Part shown: piece after piece, positions 24,705 through 32,194 of the stretch
Position numbering within the stretch: position 1 is the first letter of the stretch
Layout of the letters: every line of letters starts with the position of its first letter
Assembly (NCBI RefSeq): GCF_004342285.1
Contig: NZ_SMCV01000007.1
Span: 62,001 to 126,000 of the forward strand
DNA from: Klebsiella sp. BIGb0138
GTDB lineage: Bacteria > Pseudomonadota > Gammaproteobacteria > Enterobacterales > Enterobacteriaceae
DNA length: 64,000 nt
Direction: 5' to 3'
Translations under genes and position numbers: made by a program
The notes under the pieces: model-generated
The model's database searches: none
Seen by the model: only the letters and a program-made list of their open reading frames with translations
Told to the model about the DNA's origin: nothing

Positions 24705-25349
24705 TTAACCAATAGCAATCGGGAAAAGGGATCCCAGAATCATCGCGCCGAGAATGGCGCCGCCGGTGATCGGCTTCTGCCAGATGTAGAACAGCAGCGC
24801 CCCAACCAGAGAACCGATACCGATAGGAATCGAGGCGGTCATCGCGCTGAGGATAATCAACGGCCCAAGGAAGCGGCCGGAGGCGTTACCGGCACCCATC
24901 ATCACGTCGGCGCCGTAGGTGGAGTCGCTCTGATTGATGGTGAACTTACGCGCCAGAATGATGATGTAGCCCACCGCCAGCCCCAGCGCGAGGCCGGTCG
25001 CCAGCGAGGCGGCAAAGTTCGCCACCGGGAAAACGAAGCCAGCCCCTAACAGCAGCGCCGGCACGCCAAGGCCGATACCGGTCTGAATCGCTCCGCCGAT
25101 ATCGAGGATCCCCACCAGCGAGCCTTCGATAATCCGGGCGAACAGGAAGCTGGCGCCGAACGCGGCCACTGCGCCATAAGCCCCGGTATCAATGCCCGCT
25201 TTCAGCATCGCCACGAAGGCTACTTCGTTAAACGCGCCGATGCCGTAGAGGTAGTACATATGGGTCCCGGCGAAGACGCCGGAGGAGAGCAGACCAACAA
25301 AGATCGGAAACGACCAGTCGGCATACCAAAAACCTTTATTCTGTTCCAT
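24705..25349 (-). CDS. DUF4310 family membrane protein
   Basis: A 214-residue, strongly hydrophobic inner-membrane protein with about six membrane segments. It begins MEQNKGFWYADWSFPIFVGLL and has glycine-rich helices such as LDIGGAIQTGIGLGVPALLLGAGF and IPIGIGSLVGALLFYIW. It belongs to a family (EF_0832/EF_0833 type) found only beside DUF4311, DUF4312 and SFCGS genes. I recognise no characterised transporter family. With the neighbouring DUF4311 protein it most likely forms the membrane part of an importer. The gene starts 13 bases after DUF4311 ends; a GGAGCC site precedes ATG 25349. Confidence 0.85.
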   Translation of the reverse strand: MEQNKGFWYADWSFPIFVGLLSSGVFAGTHMYYLYGIGAFNEVAFVAMLKAGIDTGAYGAVAAFGASFLFARIIEGSLVGILDIGGAIQTGIGLGVPALLLGAGFVFPVANFAASLATGLALGLAVGYIIILARKFTINQSDSTYGADVMMGAGNASGRFLGPLIILSAMTASIPIGIGSLVGALLFYIWQKPITGGAILGAMILGSLFPIAIG

Positions 25350-25362
25350 TTCGAGGCTCCTG

Positions 25363-26139
25363 TTATTTGCCGCTGAGCGAGCTGTGGATCAGATCCAGCC
25401 AGTTCGGCACGGTCAGATGGAAGGACTCCAGCGTCTTGATATCAAAGCCGCGGAAGAAGGCGCTCAGGACAAACAGCGCAACAATGGCGGACATCATCAC
25501 TTTGGTGACGCGGTTCCAGCCGCTCTCTTCAACGCCCTTACCGATCAGAATGCCCAGCACCAGACCCGGCACGGCGTTACCCATAATCAGCTGCGCCGCG
25601 CCGCCGAAAATGGTGGCCCAGAAGCCCGACTTTTTACCGGCATCGATAGCCGCCAGCCAGAAGATAACCGGCATCACGGTATTCACCAGCAGGTTAGCCG
25701 CCGGGACCAGCACCTTCACCGCGGTGACCTGCAGCGCTTCCGGTACGGAAGAGGCGGTCAGGTTTAAGAAGGAGACCACCAGCATGCCGATGATGCCGCA
25801 GGCAATCGCCATCTTCTTCGGATCGTGCAGCGTTTCGCCGACGTTACGGTTTTTCAACATCAATGCCGCGGCGCCCCAGTTAGGGATAATGCGGTGATCG
25901 ACGTCCTGGGTAAATGAACCTGCTGCAACGGAAGAAGCCCAGGCGTTAAAGAAGAAGCCCAGACCAAAGGAGAAGTGGGAAGCCGGATCGCCTTCGCAGG
26001 AATTCAGCTCGCCCAGGGTACGAAACGCCCCCATCCCCTGGGTGGTAGGCGCATGAAACATGCGTGCCGCTCCGGCGCCCACGCCGACGCCGACCAGGCC
26101 GCCGATAATGAGCGATTTTATTAAAATTATCAGGAACAT
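25363..26139 (-). CDS. DUF4311 domain-containing membrane protein
   Basis: A 258-residue inner-membrane protein with about six hydrophobic segments (roughly 4-22, 57-75, 110-130, 140-165, 172-200, 213-230). Between the first two lies a polar loop with the striking stretch FRTLGELNSCEGDPASHFSFGLGFFFNAWASS. A second polar loop has QDVDHRIIPNWGAAALML, where acidic and histidine residues close to the membrane could bind a polar substrate. The family (EF_0832/EF_0833 type) occurs only with DUF4310, DUF4312 and SFCGS genes. It is 21 bases after DUF4312 and 13 bases before DUF4310 in the operon. A joint transporter role is inferred from context. Confidence 0.85.
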   Translation of the reverse strand: MFLIILIKSLIIGGLVGVGVGAGAARMFHAPTTQGMGAFRTLGELNSCEGDPASHFSFGLGFFFNAWASSVAAGSFTQDVDHRIIPNWGAAALMLKNRNVGETLHDPKKMAIACGIIGMLVVSFLNLTASSVPEALQVTAVKVLVPAANLLVNTVMPVIFWLAAIDAGKKSGFWATIFGGAAQLIMGNAVPGLVLGILIGKGVEESGWNRVTKVMMSAIVALFVLSAFFRGFDIKTLESFHLTVPNWLDLIHSSLSGK

Positions 26140-26160
26140 AGTCTGACCCTATGGTGAAAA

Positions 26161-26460
26161 TCAGGTGTGCGTGACGAAATCCACTTTATCGAGATTAATG
26201 GCGGTCACGTTGACGGTGACATCCAGCTCCACGCTGTAGGTCCGTCGTTCACGGCGCAAAAAGAAGAATAAGAACGCTTCTTTACGCACCGCTTCACGCG
26301 CATGAACAACCTTCACATCCTGTGGCTCAATACGCAGTAAGATATGCGGTGAGGTTTTCATCACCGCTGCCTGTACGTGATTCAGGGCGTCGGCGAAGGC
26401 CCGTGTTTTGCTCTCGCCTTTGCCCGTCACGCTCACCGTAGTGGTGAATTGCTCTTTCAT
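26161..26460 (-). CDS. DUF4312 family protein
   Basis: A 99-residue soluble protein (EF_0831 type) with no signal peptide. Residues 1-45 resemble an alpha/beta fold (FTTTVSVTGKGESKTRAFADALNHVQAAVM). The middle carries KEAFLFFFLRRERRTYSVELDVTVNVTAI, a hydrophobic strand followed by a basic cluster that could contact membrane or a membrane partner. Its function is unknown. It begins 2 bases after the SFCGS gene and ends 21 bases before DUF4311, so it is probably made with the membrane pair as an accessory or cytoplasmic component. Confidence 0.85.
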   Translation of the reverse strand: MKEQFTTTVSVTGKGESKTRAFADALNHVQAAVMKTSPHILLRIEPQDVKVVHAREAVRKEAFLFFFLRRERRTYSVELDVTVNVTAINLDKVDFVTHT

Positions 26461-26462
26461 GC

Positions 26463-26825
26463 TCAGGCGCCGTATTTCTTTTTCCAGGCTTCAACCAGGC
26501 GCTCGCCCAGCTCTTCTTTATCCATGAAGCCGAAACCCAGTACGTTGTAGCCTTCGTTGATGGCGGTCACGCCTTCGTCAACGGAGCGCATGCCATATTT
26601 CGCCTTGTAGCCGTGTTTGTTTTGCGCGGTGATGGCGCCAGCGCCGCCGCTGCCGCAGAAGGAGATACCAAAGCTGGCGTTTTCTGCTTTCATCACGTCG
26701 CCAAGTTTCATATCCGCGGCAACGCCCGGTACGACCACGGCATGCGCGCCGGCTTTTTCCGCGCCCGCGGCCACTTTTTGTCCTTTACCCAGACGGTCGC
26801 CAATCACTACGGTAATCTGTTCCAT
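26463..26825 (-). CDS. SFCGS family glycine-rich protein, RpiB-like
   Basis: A 120-residue cytoplasmic protein (EF_0830 type) named for its SFCGSGGAG motif (Cys57). By eye, residues 51-115 follow ribose-5-phosphate isomerase B/LacAB: GISFCGSGGAGAITAQNK corresponds to the GILICGTG..ISIAANK active-site block. Further on, NVLGFG (94-99) and a VEAW...Y ending correspond to NVLAFG and VDAW...QY of RpiB. Cys57 then aligns with the catalytic cysteine of E. coli RpiB (Cys66). The N-terminal 25-30 residues of RpiB, with its phosphate histidine/aspartate, appear shortened or different. A sugar-phosphate isomerase or sugar-binding role is inferred, not shown. It is the second gene of the operon. Confidence 0.85.
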   Translation of the reverse strand: MEQITVVIGDRLGKGQKVAAGAEKAGAHAVVVPGVAADMKLGDVMKAENASFGISFCGSGGAGAITAQNKHGYKAKYGMRSVDEGVTAINEGYNVLGFGFMDKEELGERLVEAWKKKYGA

Positions 26826-26835
26826 TTGCTACTCC

Positions 26836-27174
26836 TTACAGGTTGTCTTTTGCTACTTCGAAGTGGACGGACAGCAGCCAGGACTCTTCTTCTGGCAGGT
26901 TGCCGAACTGCGCAACCACTTCGCGGGCAAGCATCATTGAATCTTCTGAAATCTCTTCAAACAGGCTGGCGTCCACTTCCGGCAGCGGTTCGCCGCTAAT
27001 CGACCGGTGGGCCATCGCCCGCACGTGGGATGTCAGCATCTGTTCCTGGACGGCGTTGGGGATGATATTGCGACGGCTTAACAGTGCATAAACCTGCTGC
27101 AGCATCTTCTCAGCAAGCTGCTCAGTTTGCGTCGCCTGGTCCCCTACGTCGTTTGTTACCGCTCCGTTATTCAC
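26836..27174 (-). CDS. Stand-alone PRD-domain protein (EF_0829 type), first gene of the operon
   Basis: A 112-residue protein consisting essentially of one PTS regulation domain. Both typical histidine blocks are present: His50 and His56 in TSHVRAMAHRS and His104 in SWLLSVHFEVA, very like WLCVHLAAR of the large regulator in the same operon. No DNA- or RNA-binding domain is attached. I chose GTG 27174, with GGGG about 8 bases upstream, because the family is about this long. The frame is open back to 27291, but the extra 39 residues would be translated from the palindrome and promoter region. It precedes the SFCGS gene by 10 bases. Some databases call such proteins glycine dehydrogenase, which the sequence does not support. 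Confidence 0.75.
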   Translation of the reverse strand: MNNGAVTNDVGDQATQTEQLAEKMLQQVYALLSRRNIIPNAVQEQMLTSHVRAMAHRSISGEPLPEVDASLFEEISEDSMMLAREVVAQFGNLPEEESWLLSVHFEVAKDNL

Positions 27175-27243
27175 TTGTGTTACCCCGTTGATGTCTCTGG
27201 GGATAAAACTAGCGCCGGGGAGGAGGAGTTTGTAGCGAGTTGT

Positions 27244-27263
27244 TTTCCACTTCGAAGTGGAAA
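27244..27263. promoter_or_regulatory. Perfect 20-bp palindrome upstream of the unknown operon
   Basis: TTTCCACTTC (27244-27253) is followed directly by its complement GAAGTGGAAA (27254-27263). It lies 70 bases upstream of the first gene and 65 bases downstream of a CRP-like site, a fitting place for the operator of the operon's regulator. The core CTACTTCGAAGTGGAC reappears inside the end of the first gene (about 26852-26867). Confidence 0.7.
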
Positions 27264-27327
27264 GGCGGACGGGCTGCGTGATCCAATGCACATAATTGCC
27301 GTGAAAATGGCATTTTCGGCGAAATTA

Positions 27328-27343
27328 CGTGATGCACATCACA
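27328..27343 (-). promoter_or_regulatory. Probable CRP site of the unknown operon
   Basis: Read on the minus strand, TGTGA-TGTGCA-TCACG matches 9 of 10 positions of the CRP consensus TGTGA-N6-TCACA. It is about 154 bases upstream of the first gene. No -10 could be fixed with confidence between here and the palindrome. The rest of 27175-27474 holds no gene that I can support. Confidence 0.7.
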
Positions 27344-27438
27344 GGACAATCGTGGTTTGCGTGGGAAGAGCGGTGCGAATAACCGTAGAAGAAAAAAGGA
27401 AAAGTGTGATGTCAACGGGGTTTTATGACGGGAAACGA

Positions 27439-27466
27439 GCAGGAGGTATCGGCTGATACCTCCTGC
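27439..27466 (-). terminator. Hairpin after cybC
   Basis: GCAGGAGGTATC (27439-27450) pairs perfectly with GATACCTCCTGC (27455-27466), 12 bp around a 4-base loop, 8 bases beyond the cybC stop. The U-tract after it on the minus strand is weak (CTCGTTTCC). It separates cybC from the promoter of the next operon. Confidence 0.65.
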
Positions 27467-27474
27467 AACGGGGT

Positions 27475-27864
27475 TTAACGGTACTTCTGATGGTAGGTGT
27501 TGCGGGTCGTTTTAAACGCTTCCGCGGCGGCCTGCGCCTCTTTCACTTTACCTTCATTCGCCAGCTTCAGCGCGCCGTCAATCTGGCCAATCAGGATATC
27601 CAGACCGTGGCGATAATCTTTCATTTCTGCGCTGTCGGCGGCTTTCCCTTCCAGCTTCGGCGGGGTCTCTTTCTGCGCATCCGCAGCGGCGGCGCGCATT
27701 TTGCTCAGGGCCGCCTTCAGCTCGCCCGCATCGGAGGTTTTCTGCACCACCTGCAGGTTTTCCGCGATGGTGTCCATATCCTCACCCAGTTCGGCGGCCA
27801 GCGCCGACGCGGAACCCATTGCAAGGGCGGAGACAGCCAACATTGCTAACAGTTTTTTACGCAT
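27475..27864 (-). CDS. cybC: Soluble cytochrome b562
   Basis: A periplasmic four-helix-bundle b-type cytochrome of 129 residues including a 23-residue signal peptide ([25 protein letters not shown]). The mature protein starts [15 protein letters not shown], giving the methionine haem ligand at mature position 7. The C-terminal [11 protein letters not shown] holds the histidine ligand near mature position 102. Most of the rest matches E. coli ([41 protein letters not shown]). Its electron partners are not established. ATG 27864 has a strong AAGGAAGTG site. The gene is intact here, whereas some E. coli strains carry a damaged copy. Confidence 0.97.
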   Translation of the reverse strand: MRKKLLAMLAVSALAMGSASALAAELGEDMDTIAENLQVVQKTSDAGELKAALSKMRAAAADAQKETPPKLEGKAADSAEMKDYRHGLDILIGQIDGALKLANEGKVKEAQAAAEAFKTTRNTYHQKYR

Positions 27865-27969
27865 TGCTCACTTCCTTTTTTATTATTTAAGCAAACGGGC
27901 GCCGCAGGAGCGCCCTTCTGTAAACGTTATTCGGCAAACTGCATCTTGAATAATGAAGGTATAACGGTA

Positions 27970-29322
27970 TTACTGTCCGGCGATTTTCATCTCAGGCAGC
28001 AGCACGGAGCCGCACTGAATATTGCTGCGCGTTTCGATATCGTCACCAACGGTCACGATATTACGCCACATCTCTTTCAGATTGCCTGCGATAGTGATTT
28101 CGCTTACCGGATACTGAATTTCGCCATTCTCAACCCAGAAGCCGGAAGCGCCGCGTGAGTAATCGCCGGTCACGCCACTGACACCCTGCCCCATCAGTTC
28201 GGTGACGACAAGCCCGGTGCCCATCTCTTTAAGCAACTTTTCAAAACTCAGGCCGCGGCCGTTAATCCGCCAGTTGTGGATGCCGCCCGCGTGACCGGTG
28301 CTCTTCATCCCCAGCTTGCGCGCAGAGTAGTTGGTCAGCAGCCACTGGGTCAGCACGCCGTCTTTAATGATGTCCCGACGTTCGGTACGCACGCCTTCGC
28401 TGTCGAACGGCGTTGAGGCCAGCCCTTTCAGCAGATGCGGATGCTCTTCGATGGTCAGCCAGTCCGGCAGGATCTGCTGGCCGAGTGAATCCAGCAGGAA
28501 GGTGGATTTGCGGTATACCGCGCCGCCGGCGATCGCCCCGACCAGGTGACCAAACAGCCCGGTCGCGACTTCGTTGGCAAAGATAACCGGTGCTTTCATC
28601 GTCGAGAGCTTACGCGGCGTCAGCCGTGACAGGGTGCGGCGGGCGCACTCGTCACCGACCCACTCCGGGGTGCGTAAATCTTCCAGCGCGCGGCCAATGG
28701 TGTACGCGTAGTCGCGCTCCATATCGCCGTTCTCTTCCGCGATCACGCAGCTGGAAAGGGAGTGGCGGGTGGAGCAGTAGCTCTGCAGCATACCGTGGCT
28801 ATTGCCGAACACTTTGATGCCGTAGTGGCTGTTGAAGCTGCCGCCTTCGGTGTTGGTGATGCGTTTGTCGGCCTGCAGCGCCGCCTGTTCAGCGCGGGCG
28901 GCCAGCTCAATCGCCTGATCCGGCGTCACTTCCGCCGGATGGAACAGGTCGAGGTCCGGCGCGTCAAAGGCCAGCAGCGCTTTATCCGCCACGCCCGCGA
29001 ACGGATCCGGCGAGGTATAGCGGGCGATATCCAGCGCCGCCTGCACCGTGCGGGCAATGGCCTGCGGGCTAAGATCGGTTGAGGAGGCGCTCCCCTTGCG
29101 GTTCTGGTGATAAACGGTGATGCCGAGCGCACCATCGCTATTAAATTCCACGTTCTCCACCTCGCCGTAGCGGGTGCTGACGCTGATGCCGGTCGTCTTG
29201 CTGACGGAGACTTCCGCCCCGTCCGATTTGCCTGCCGCCAGTTCCAGCGCCGTGGTCACGGCCTCTTCCAGCGTCTTACGCTGCTGTGCAACTTGAGAGA
29301 TGACTTTCATCGCTAATGCCAT
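27970..29322 (-). CDS. pmbA: Metalloprotease subunit PmbA (TldE)
   Basis: A 450-residue member of the TldD/PmbA family. With TldD it forms a cytoplasmic zinc peptidase that matures microcin B17 and degrades unfolded or cofactor-free small proteins such as CcdA. PmbA itself lacks the metal-binding HExxxH of TldD, and none is seen here. The start is set at ATG 29322 because the protein then begins [11 protein letters not shown] exactly like E. coli; codons further upstream to 29391 run into the divergent yjgA promoter. The C-terminus [30 protein letters not shown] is nearly identical to E. coli. It is divergent from darP. Confidence 0.97.
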   Translation of the reverse strand: MALAMKVISQVAQQRKTLEEAVTTALELAAGKSDGAEVSVSKTTGISVSTRYGEVENVEFNSDGALGITVYHQNRKGSASSTDLSPQAIARTVQAALDIARYTSPDPFAGVADKALLAFDAPDLDLFHPAEVTPDQAIELAARAEQAALQADKRITNTEGGSFNSHYGIKVFGNSHGMLQSYCSTRHSLSSCVIAEENGDMERDYAYTIGRALEDLRTPEWVGDECARRTLSRLTPRKLSTMKAPVIFANEVATGLFGHLVGAIAGGAVYRKSTFLLDSLGQQILPDWLTIEEHPHLLKGLASTPFDSEGVRTERRDIIKDGVLTQWLLTNYSARKLGMKSTGHAGGIHNWRINGRGLSFEKLLKEMGTGLVVTELMGQGVSGVTGDYSRGASGFWVENGEIQYPVSEITIAGNLKEMWRNIVTVGDDIETRSNIQCGSVLLPEMKIAGQ

Positions 29323-29417
29323 AATGTAGGAAGGTGTTAAGTGAAGTCTAACAGAGAACCGTTTTTCAGTGCGCGCCTTAACTGGTAACATTAGCCTCTT
29401 TTTTTAAGGAGCCTGAG

Positions 29418-29969
29418 ATGACTAAGCAGCCCGATGACTGGCTCGACGACGTGCCCGGTGATGACGTTGAAGATGAAGACGATGAAATTATCTGGGTCAG
29501 TAAAAGTGAAATTAAACGTGACGCGGAAGAACTGAAGCGTCTTGGCGCCGAAATGGTGGAGCTGGGGAAAAACGCGCTGGATAAAATCCCGCTCGATAGC
29601 GACCTGCGCGACGCCATTGAACTCGCCCAGCGCATCAAGAAGGAAGGCCGCCGCCGCCAGATGCAGCTGATTGGTAAAATGCTGCGCAGCCGCGATGTCG
29701 ATCCGATTCGCCAGGCGTTAGACAAGCTCAAGAACCGCCACAACCAGCAGGTTGCGCTGTTCCATAAGCTGGAGATGATTCGCGATCGTCTGATTGAGGA
29801 AGGCGATGATGCGGTACCTGAAGTATTGAACCTGTGGCCTGACGCCGATCGTCAGCAGCTGCGTTCGCTTATCCGTAACGCCAAAAAAGAGAAAGAAGGC
29901 AACAAGCCGCCGAAGTCCGCGCGTCTGATCTTCCAGTATCTGCGTGAACTGGCGGAAGGCGAAAGCTAA
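29418..29969 (+). CDS. darP: Ribosome biogenesis factor DarP (YjgA)
   Basis: A 183-residue helical protein of the UPF0307/DarP family that binds late 50S assembly intermediates near the peptidyl-transferase centre. The N-terminus is very acidic ([38 protein letters not shown]), followed by basic helical segments ([25 protein letters not shown]) that would contact rRNA. ATG 29418 is preceded by AAGGAGCCTGAG, a strong site. It is divergent from pmbA and followed by a BIME repeat. Length matches E. coli. Confidence 0.96.
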   Translation: MTKQPDDWLDDVPGDDVEDEDDEIIWVSKSEIKRDAEELKRLGAEMVELGKNALDKIPLDSDLRDAIELAQRIKKEGRRRQMQLIGKMLRSRDVDPIRQALDKLKNRHNQQVALFHKLEMIRDRLIEEGDDAVPEVLNLWPDADRQQLRSLIRNAKKEKEGNKPPKSARLIFQYLRELAEGES

Positions 29970-29980
29970 TCGTTTCCTGT

Positions 29981-30052
29981 AGCCCCGGTAAGCATCGCGT
30001 GACCGGGAAAAATCCCGGATGCCGGCGCGCTGCGCCTTATCCGGGCTACAGC
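29981..30052. repeat. BIME: two inverted REP units
   Basis: TAGCCCCGGTAAGC...GACCGGG (from about 29981) and CCCGGATGCCGGCGCGCTGCGCC...CCGGGCTACAG (to about 30052) are two REP/PU units facing each other. They lie between the convergent darP and GNAT genes. The TAG stop of the GNAT gene (30046-30048, minus strand) lies inside the second unit. Confidence 0.85.
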
Positions 30053-30579
30053 CCTACTCCCGCCATCACCACCTGTCGTAAATCCCCGGCGAAACGCCGA
30101 TACTGCGAGGCGTCAATCGCCTGCGGATAGCTCAGCACAATCAGTTCATGATCGGCGATACCGCGATGATAGGTCGGGTGACGATGCGGCCACGGGTTGG
30201 CGCAAAAGCCCATCGTGGCATAAAAACGCAGCCGCTTATGGGCAATCTCGGTGGTTAACGGATCGATTTCCAGAATGGTCAACGGCGCCCGTTGCAGGAG
30301 CCCCGCCAGCAGGCGTTTACCGTAGCCGCGCGAGCGCAGCGTATCGTCAATCGTCAGATGCTCAATATAGCGGTAGCCGGCAAACTGCCAGCAGCCGCTC
30401 AGCCCGATAAATACCCCGTCATCGAACCACGCCTCCAGCAGGTAGCGCGGGTCGCGCAGCGCCTGCCGCTTTGCCGCCGGCTCGCGCTGCTCGTGCCACG
30501 GAAACGCTTTGTCGTACAGCGCGTCTACGGCAGTAAAGTGGACACCGTCGGCAGCGGTGATTTTTTGCGATGTCAGCAT
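30046..30579 (-). CDS. GNAT family N-acetyltransferase
   Basis: A 177-residue Gcn5-related acetyltransferase. The acetyl-CoA binding motif A is visible as LTIDDTLRSRGYGKRLLAGLL (about 75-95), containing the R/Q-x-x-G-x-G/A loop as RSRGYG. Following it is the LEIDPL strand and RLRFYATMGF, the usual C-terminal Y-x-x-x-G-F. The acyl acceptor is unknown. It is not at this place in E. coli K-12. The gene lies 66 bases beyond mpl on the same strand and may be read through from it. Its last codons are embedded in a REP unit. Confidence 0.85.
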   Translation of the reverse strand: MLTSQKITAADGVHFTAVDALYDKAFPWHEQREPAAKRQALRDPRYLLEAWFDDGVFIGLSGCWQFAGYRYIEHLTIDDTLRSRGYGKRLLAGLLQRAPLTILEIDPLTTEIAHKRLRFYATMGFCANPWPHRHPTYHRGIADHELIVLSYPQAIDASQYRRFAGDLRQVVMAGVGL

Positions 30580-30645
30580 GACACATCCACGGTCGCTAAA
30601 AGAAATCTGCCCTCACACGGAGGGCAGAGAGAGACGGCACGGCGC

Positions 30646-32019
30646 TTATTCTGCCGCGGCCGCCTTGCTGGCCAGCTTGTCCAGCAGCTTCTGATGAATG
30701 CCGCCAAAGCCGCCGTTGCTCATCACCAGAATGTGATCGCCCGGATGCGCGGTTTTAACAATCATATCGGCCAGCACATCAACATCGGCGCTCCAGTGCG
30801 CAGGCTGCACGCAGGCTTCCGCCACTTCCGCCACCTGCCATGGAATATGCTGCGGCTGGAGCAGGAACACTTCGTCCGCGCGGCCCAGCGCGGGGGCCAG
30901 GTCGTCTTTGCATACGCCCATTTTCATGGTGTTGGAACGTGGTTCCAGCACCGCGAGGATCCGCGCAGTGCCGCCGACTTTACCGCGCAGCGCCTGCAGG
31001 GTCGCCAGAATCGCCGTTGGGTGATGGGCAAAATCGTCATATACGGTGACGCCATTCGCTTCGCCGCGCAGTTCCAGACGACGGCGGGCGTTGATAAAGC
31101 TGCCCAGCGCAGCGGCGGCATCGGCCGGCACCACCCCCACATGCCGGGCCGCGGCGATCGCCATCAGACCGTTATGCATATTGTGTTCGCCCACCAGCTC
31201 CCACTTCACTTCACCGACTTTTTCACCGTCCAGCCACACTTCCCACTGCGAGGCATCGGCGTTCAGCTTCTTCGCCTGCCAGCGCCCCTGCTCGCCCACC
31301 AGCTCCTGCTCGCTCCAGCAGCCCATCGCCAGCGTCTGTTTCAGATTGATATCGTTTTCCGGCAGGATAATTTTGCCTTTGCCCGGCACGATGCGCACCA
31401 GATGATGGAACTGTTTCTGGATCGCTTTCAGGTCGTCAAAGATATCCGCATGATCGAACTCAAGGTTATTGAGGATCAGCGTACGTGGGCAGTAGTGTAC
31501 AAATTTGGAACGCTTATCGAAGAAGGCGCAGTCATACTCATCGGCTTCGATAACAAAGAACGGGCTCTCGCCGAGACGGGCGGAAACCTCGAAGTTACCC
31601 GGTACGCCGCCGATGACAAAGCCTGGCTTATAGCCGCAGGCTTCGAGGATCCATGTCGCCATTCCCGCGGTGGTGGTTTTACCGTGAGTACCGGCAACCG
31701 CCACAACCCAGCGATCGCGCAGGACGAAGTCATGTAGCCACTGCGGGCCGGACATATACGGAATATTGTTTTCCAGGACCGCTTCGACGCACGGGTTGCC
31801 GCGCGTCATCGCATTACCAATGATCACCAGATCCGGCCGTGGGTCCAGCTGGCTGGCATCATATCCTTGAATTAAATCGATTCCCTGGTTTTCCAGCAGG
31901 GTGCTCATTGGCGGATAGACGTTAGCATCCGACCCCGTTACCTCATGACCGAGGGAACGAGCCAGCATCGCCAGTCCCCCCATAAACGTGCCACAGATAC
32001 CTAAAATATGAATGCGCAT
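30646..32019 (-). CDS. mpl: UDP-MurNAc:L-Ala-gamma-D-Glu-meso-DAP ligase
   Basis: Mpl recycles cell-wall peptide by joining the tripeptide L-Ala-gamma-D-Glu-meso-DAP to UDP-MurNAc in the cytoplasm. The 457 residues match the family. Mur-ligase features are present: N-terminal HILGICGTFMGGLA nucleotide-binding loop, ATP P-loop VAGTHGKTTTAGM (about 107-119), ADEYDCAFFDKRSKF (about 168-182) and the C-terminal VYDDFAHHPTAI. It reads minus and is divergent from fbp, as in E. coli. A long open frame on the opposite strand is a shadow. Confidence 0.97.
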   Translation of the reverse strand: MRIHILGICGTFMGGLAMLARSLGHEVTGSDANVYPPMSTLLENQGIDLIQGYDASQLDPRPDLVIIGNAMTRGNPCVEAVLENNIPYMSGPQWLHDFVLRDRWVVAVAGTHGKTTTAGMATWILEACGYKPGFVIGGVPGNFEVSARLGESPFFVIEADEYDCAFFDKRSKFVHYCPRTLILNNLEFDHADIFDDLKAIQKQFHHLVRIVPGKGKIILPENDINLKQTLAMGCWSEQELVGEQGRWQAKKLNADASQWEVWLDGEKVGEVKWELVGEHNMHNGLMAIAAARHVGVVPADAAAALGSFINARRRLELRGEANGVTVYDDFAHHPTAILATLQALRGKVGGTARILAVLEPRSNTMKMGVCKDDLAPALGRADEVFLLQPQHIPWQVAEVAEACVQPAHWSADVDVLADMIVKTAHPGDHILVMSNGGFGGIHQKLLDKLASKAAAAE

Positions 32020-32194
32020 TCGTCACTTCCCTCTTTAATCTGGCGCACATTTTACCCATATGTACGGCATCAGAGAAATGCATTTCAGGTTAATCCGTTT
32101 TTTGCTGGCGCGATTCACCTGTGCGAACTTTTTTTATTCTTTGTTAAGATTGTTGCGTTCGTTTTACTTCACATAAACATGCAGGGAACGGGTT

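Noticed and set aside
27175-27291. Upstream extension of the PRD protein by 39 residues
   Set aside because: It would translate the palindrome and leader, adds residues unlike the family, and lacks a ribosome site. GTG 27174 has GGGG upstream and gives the family length.
27209-27415. Small minus-strand frame ending FHFEVENNSLQT, resembling the C-terminus of the PRD protein
   Set aside because: The likeness comes from the shared CTTCGAAGTGG sequence of the palindrome; there is no ribosome site and it lies over the predicted CRP site and promoter.
30292-31737. Long open frame (481 codons) opposite the GNAT gene and mpl
   Set aside because: It crosses two well-supported genes and the gap between them, and its product shows no family features.
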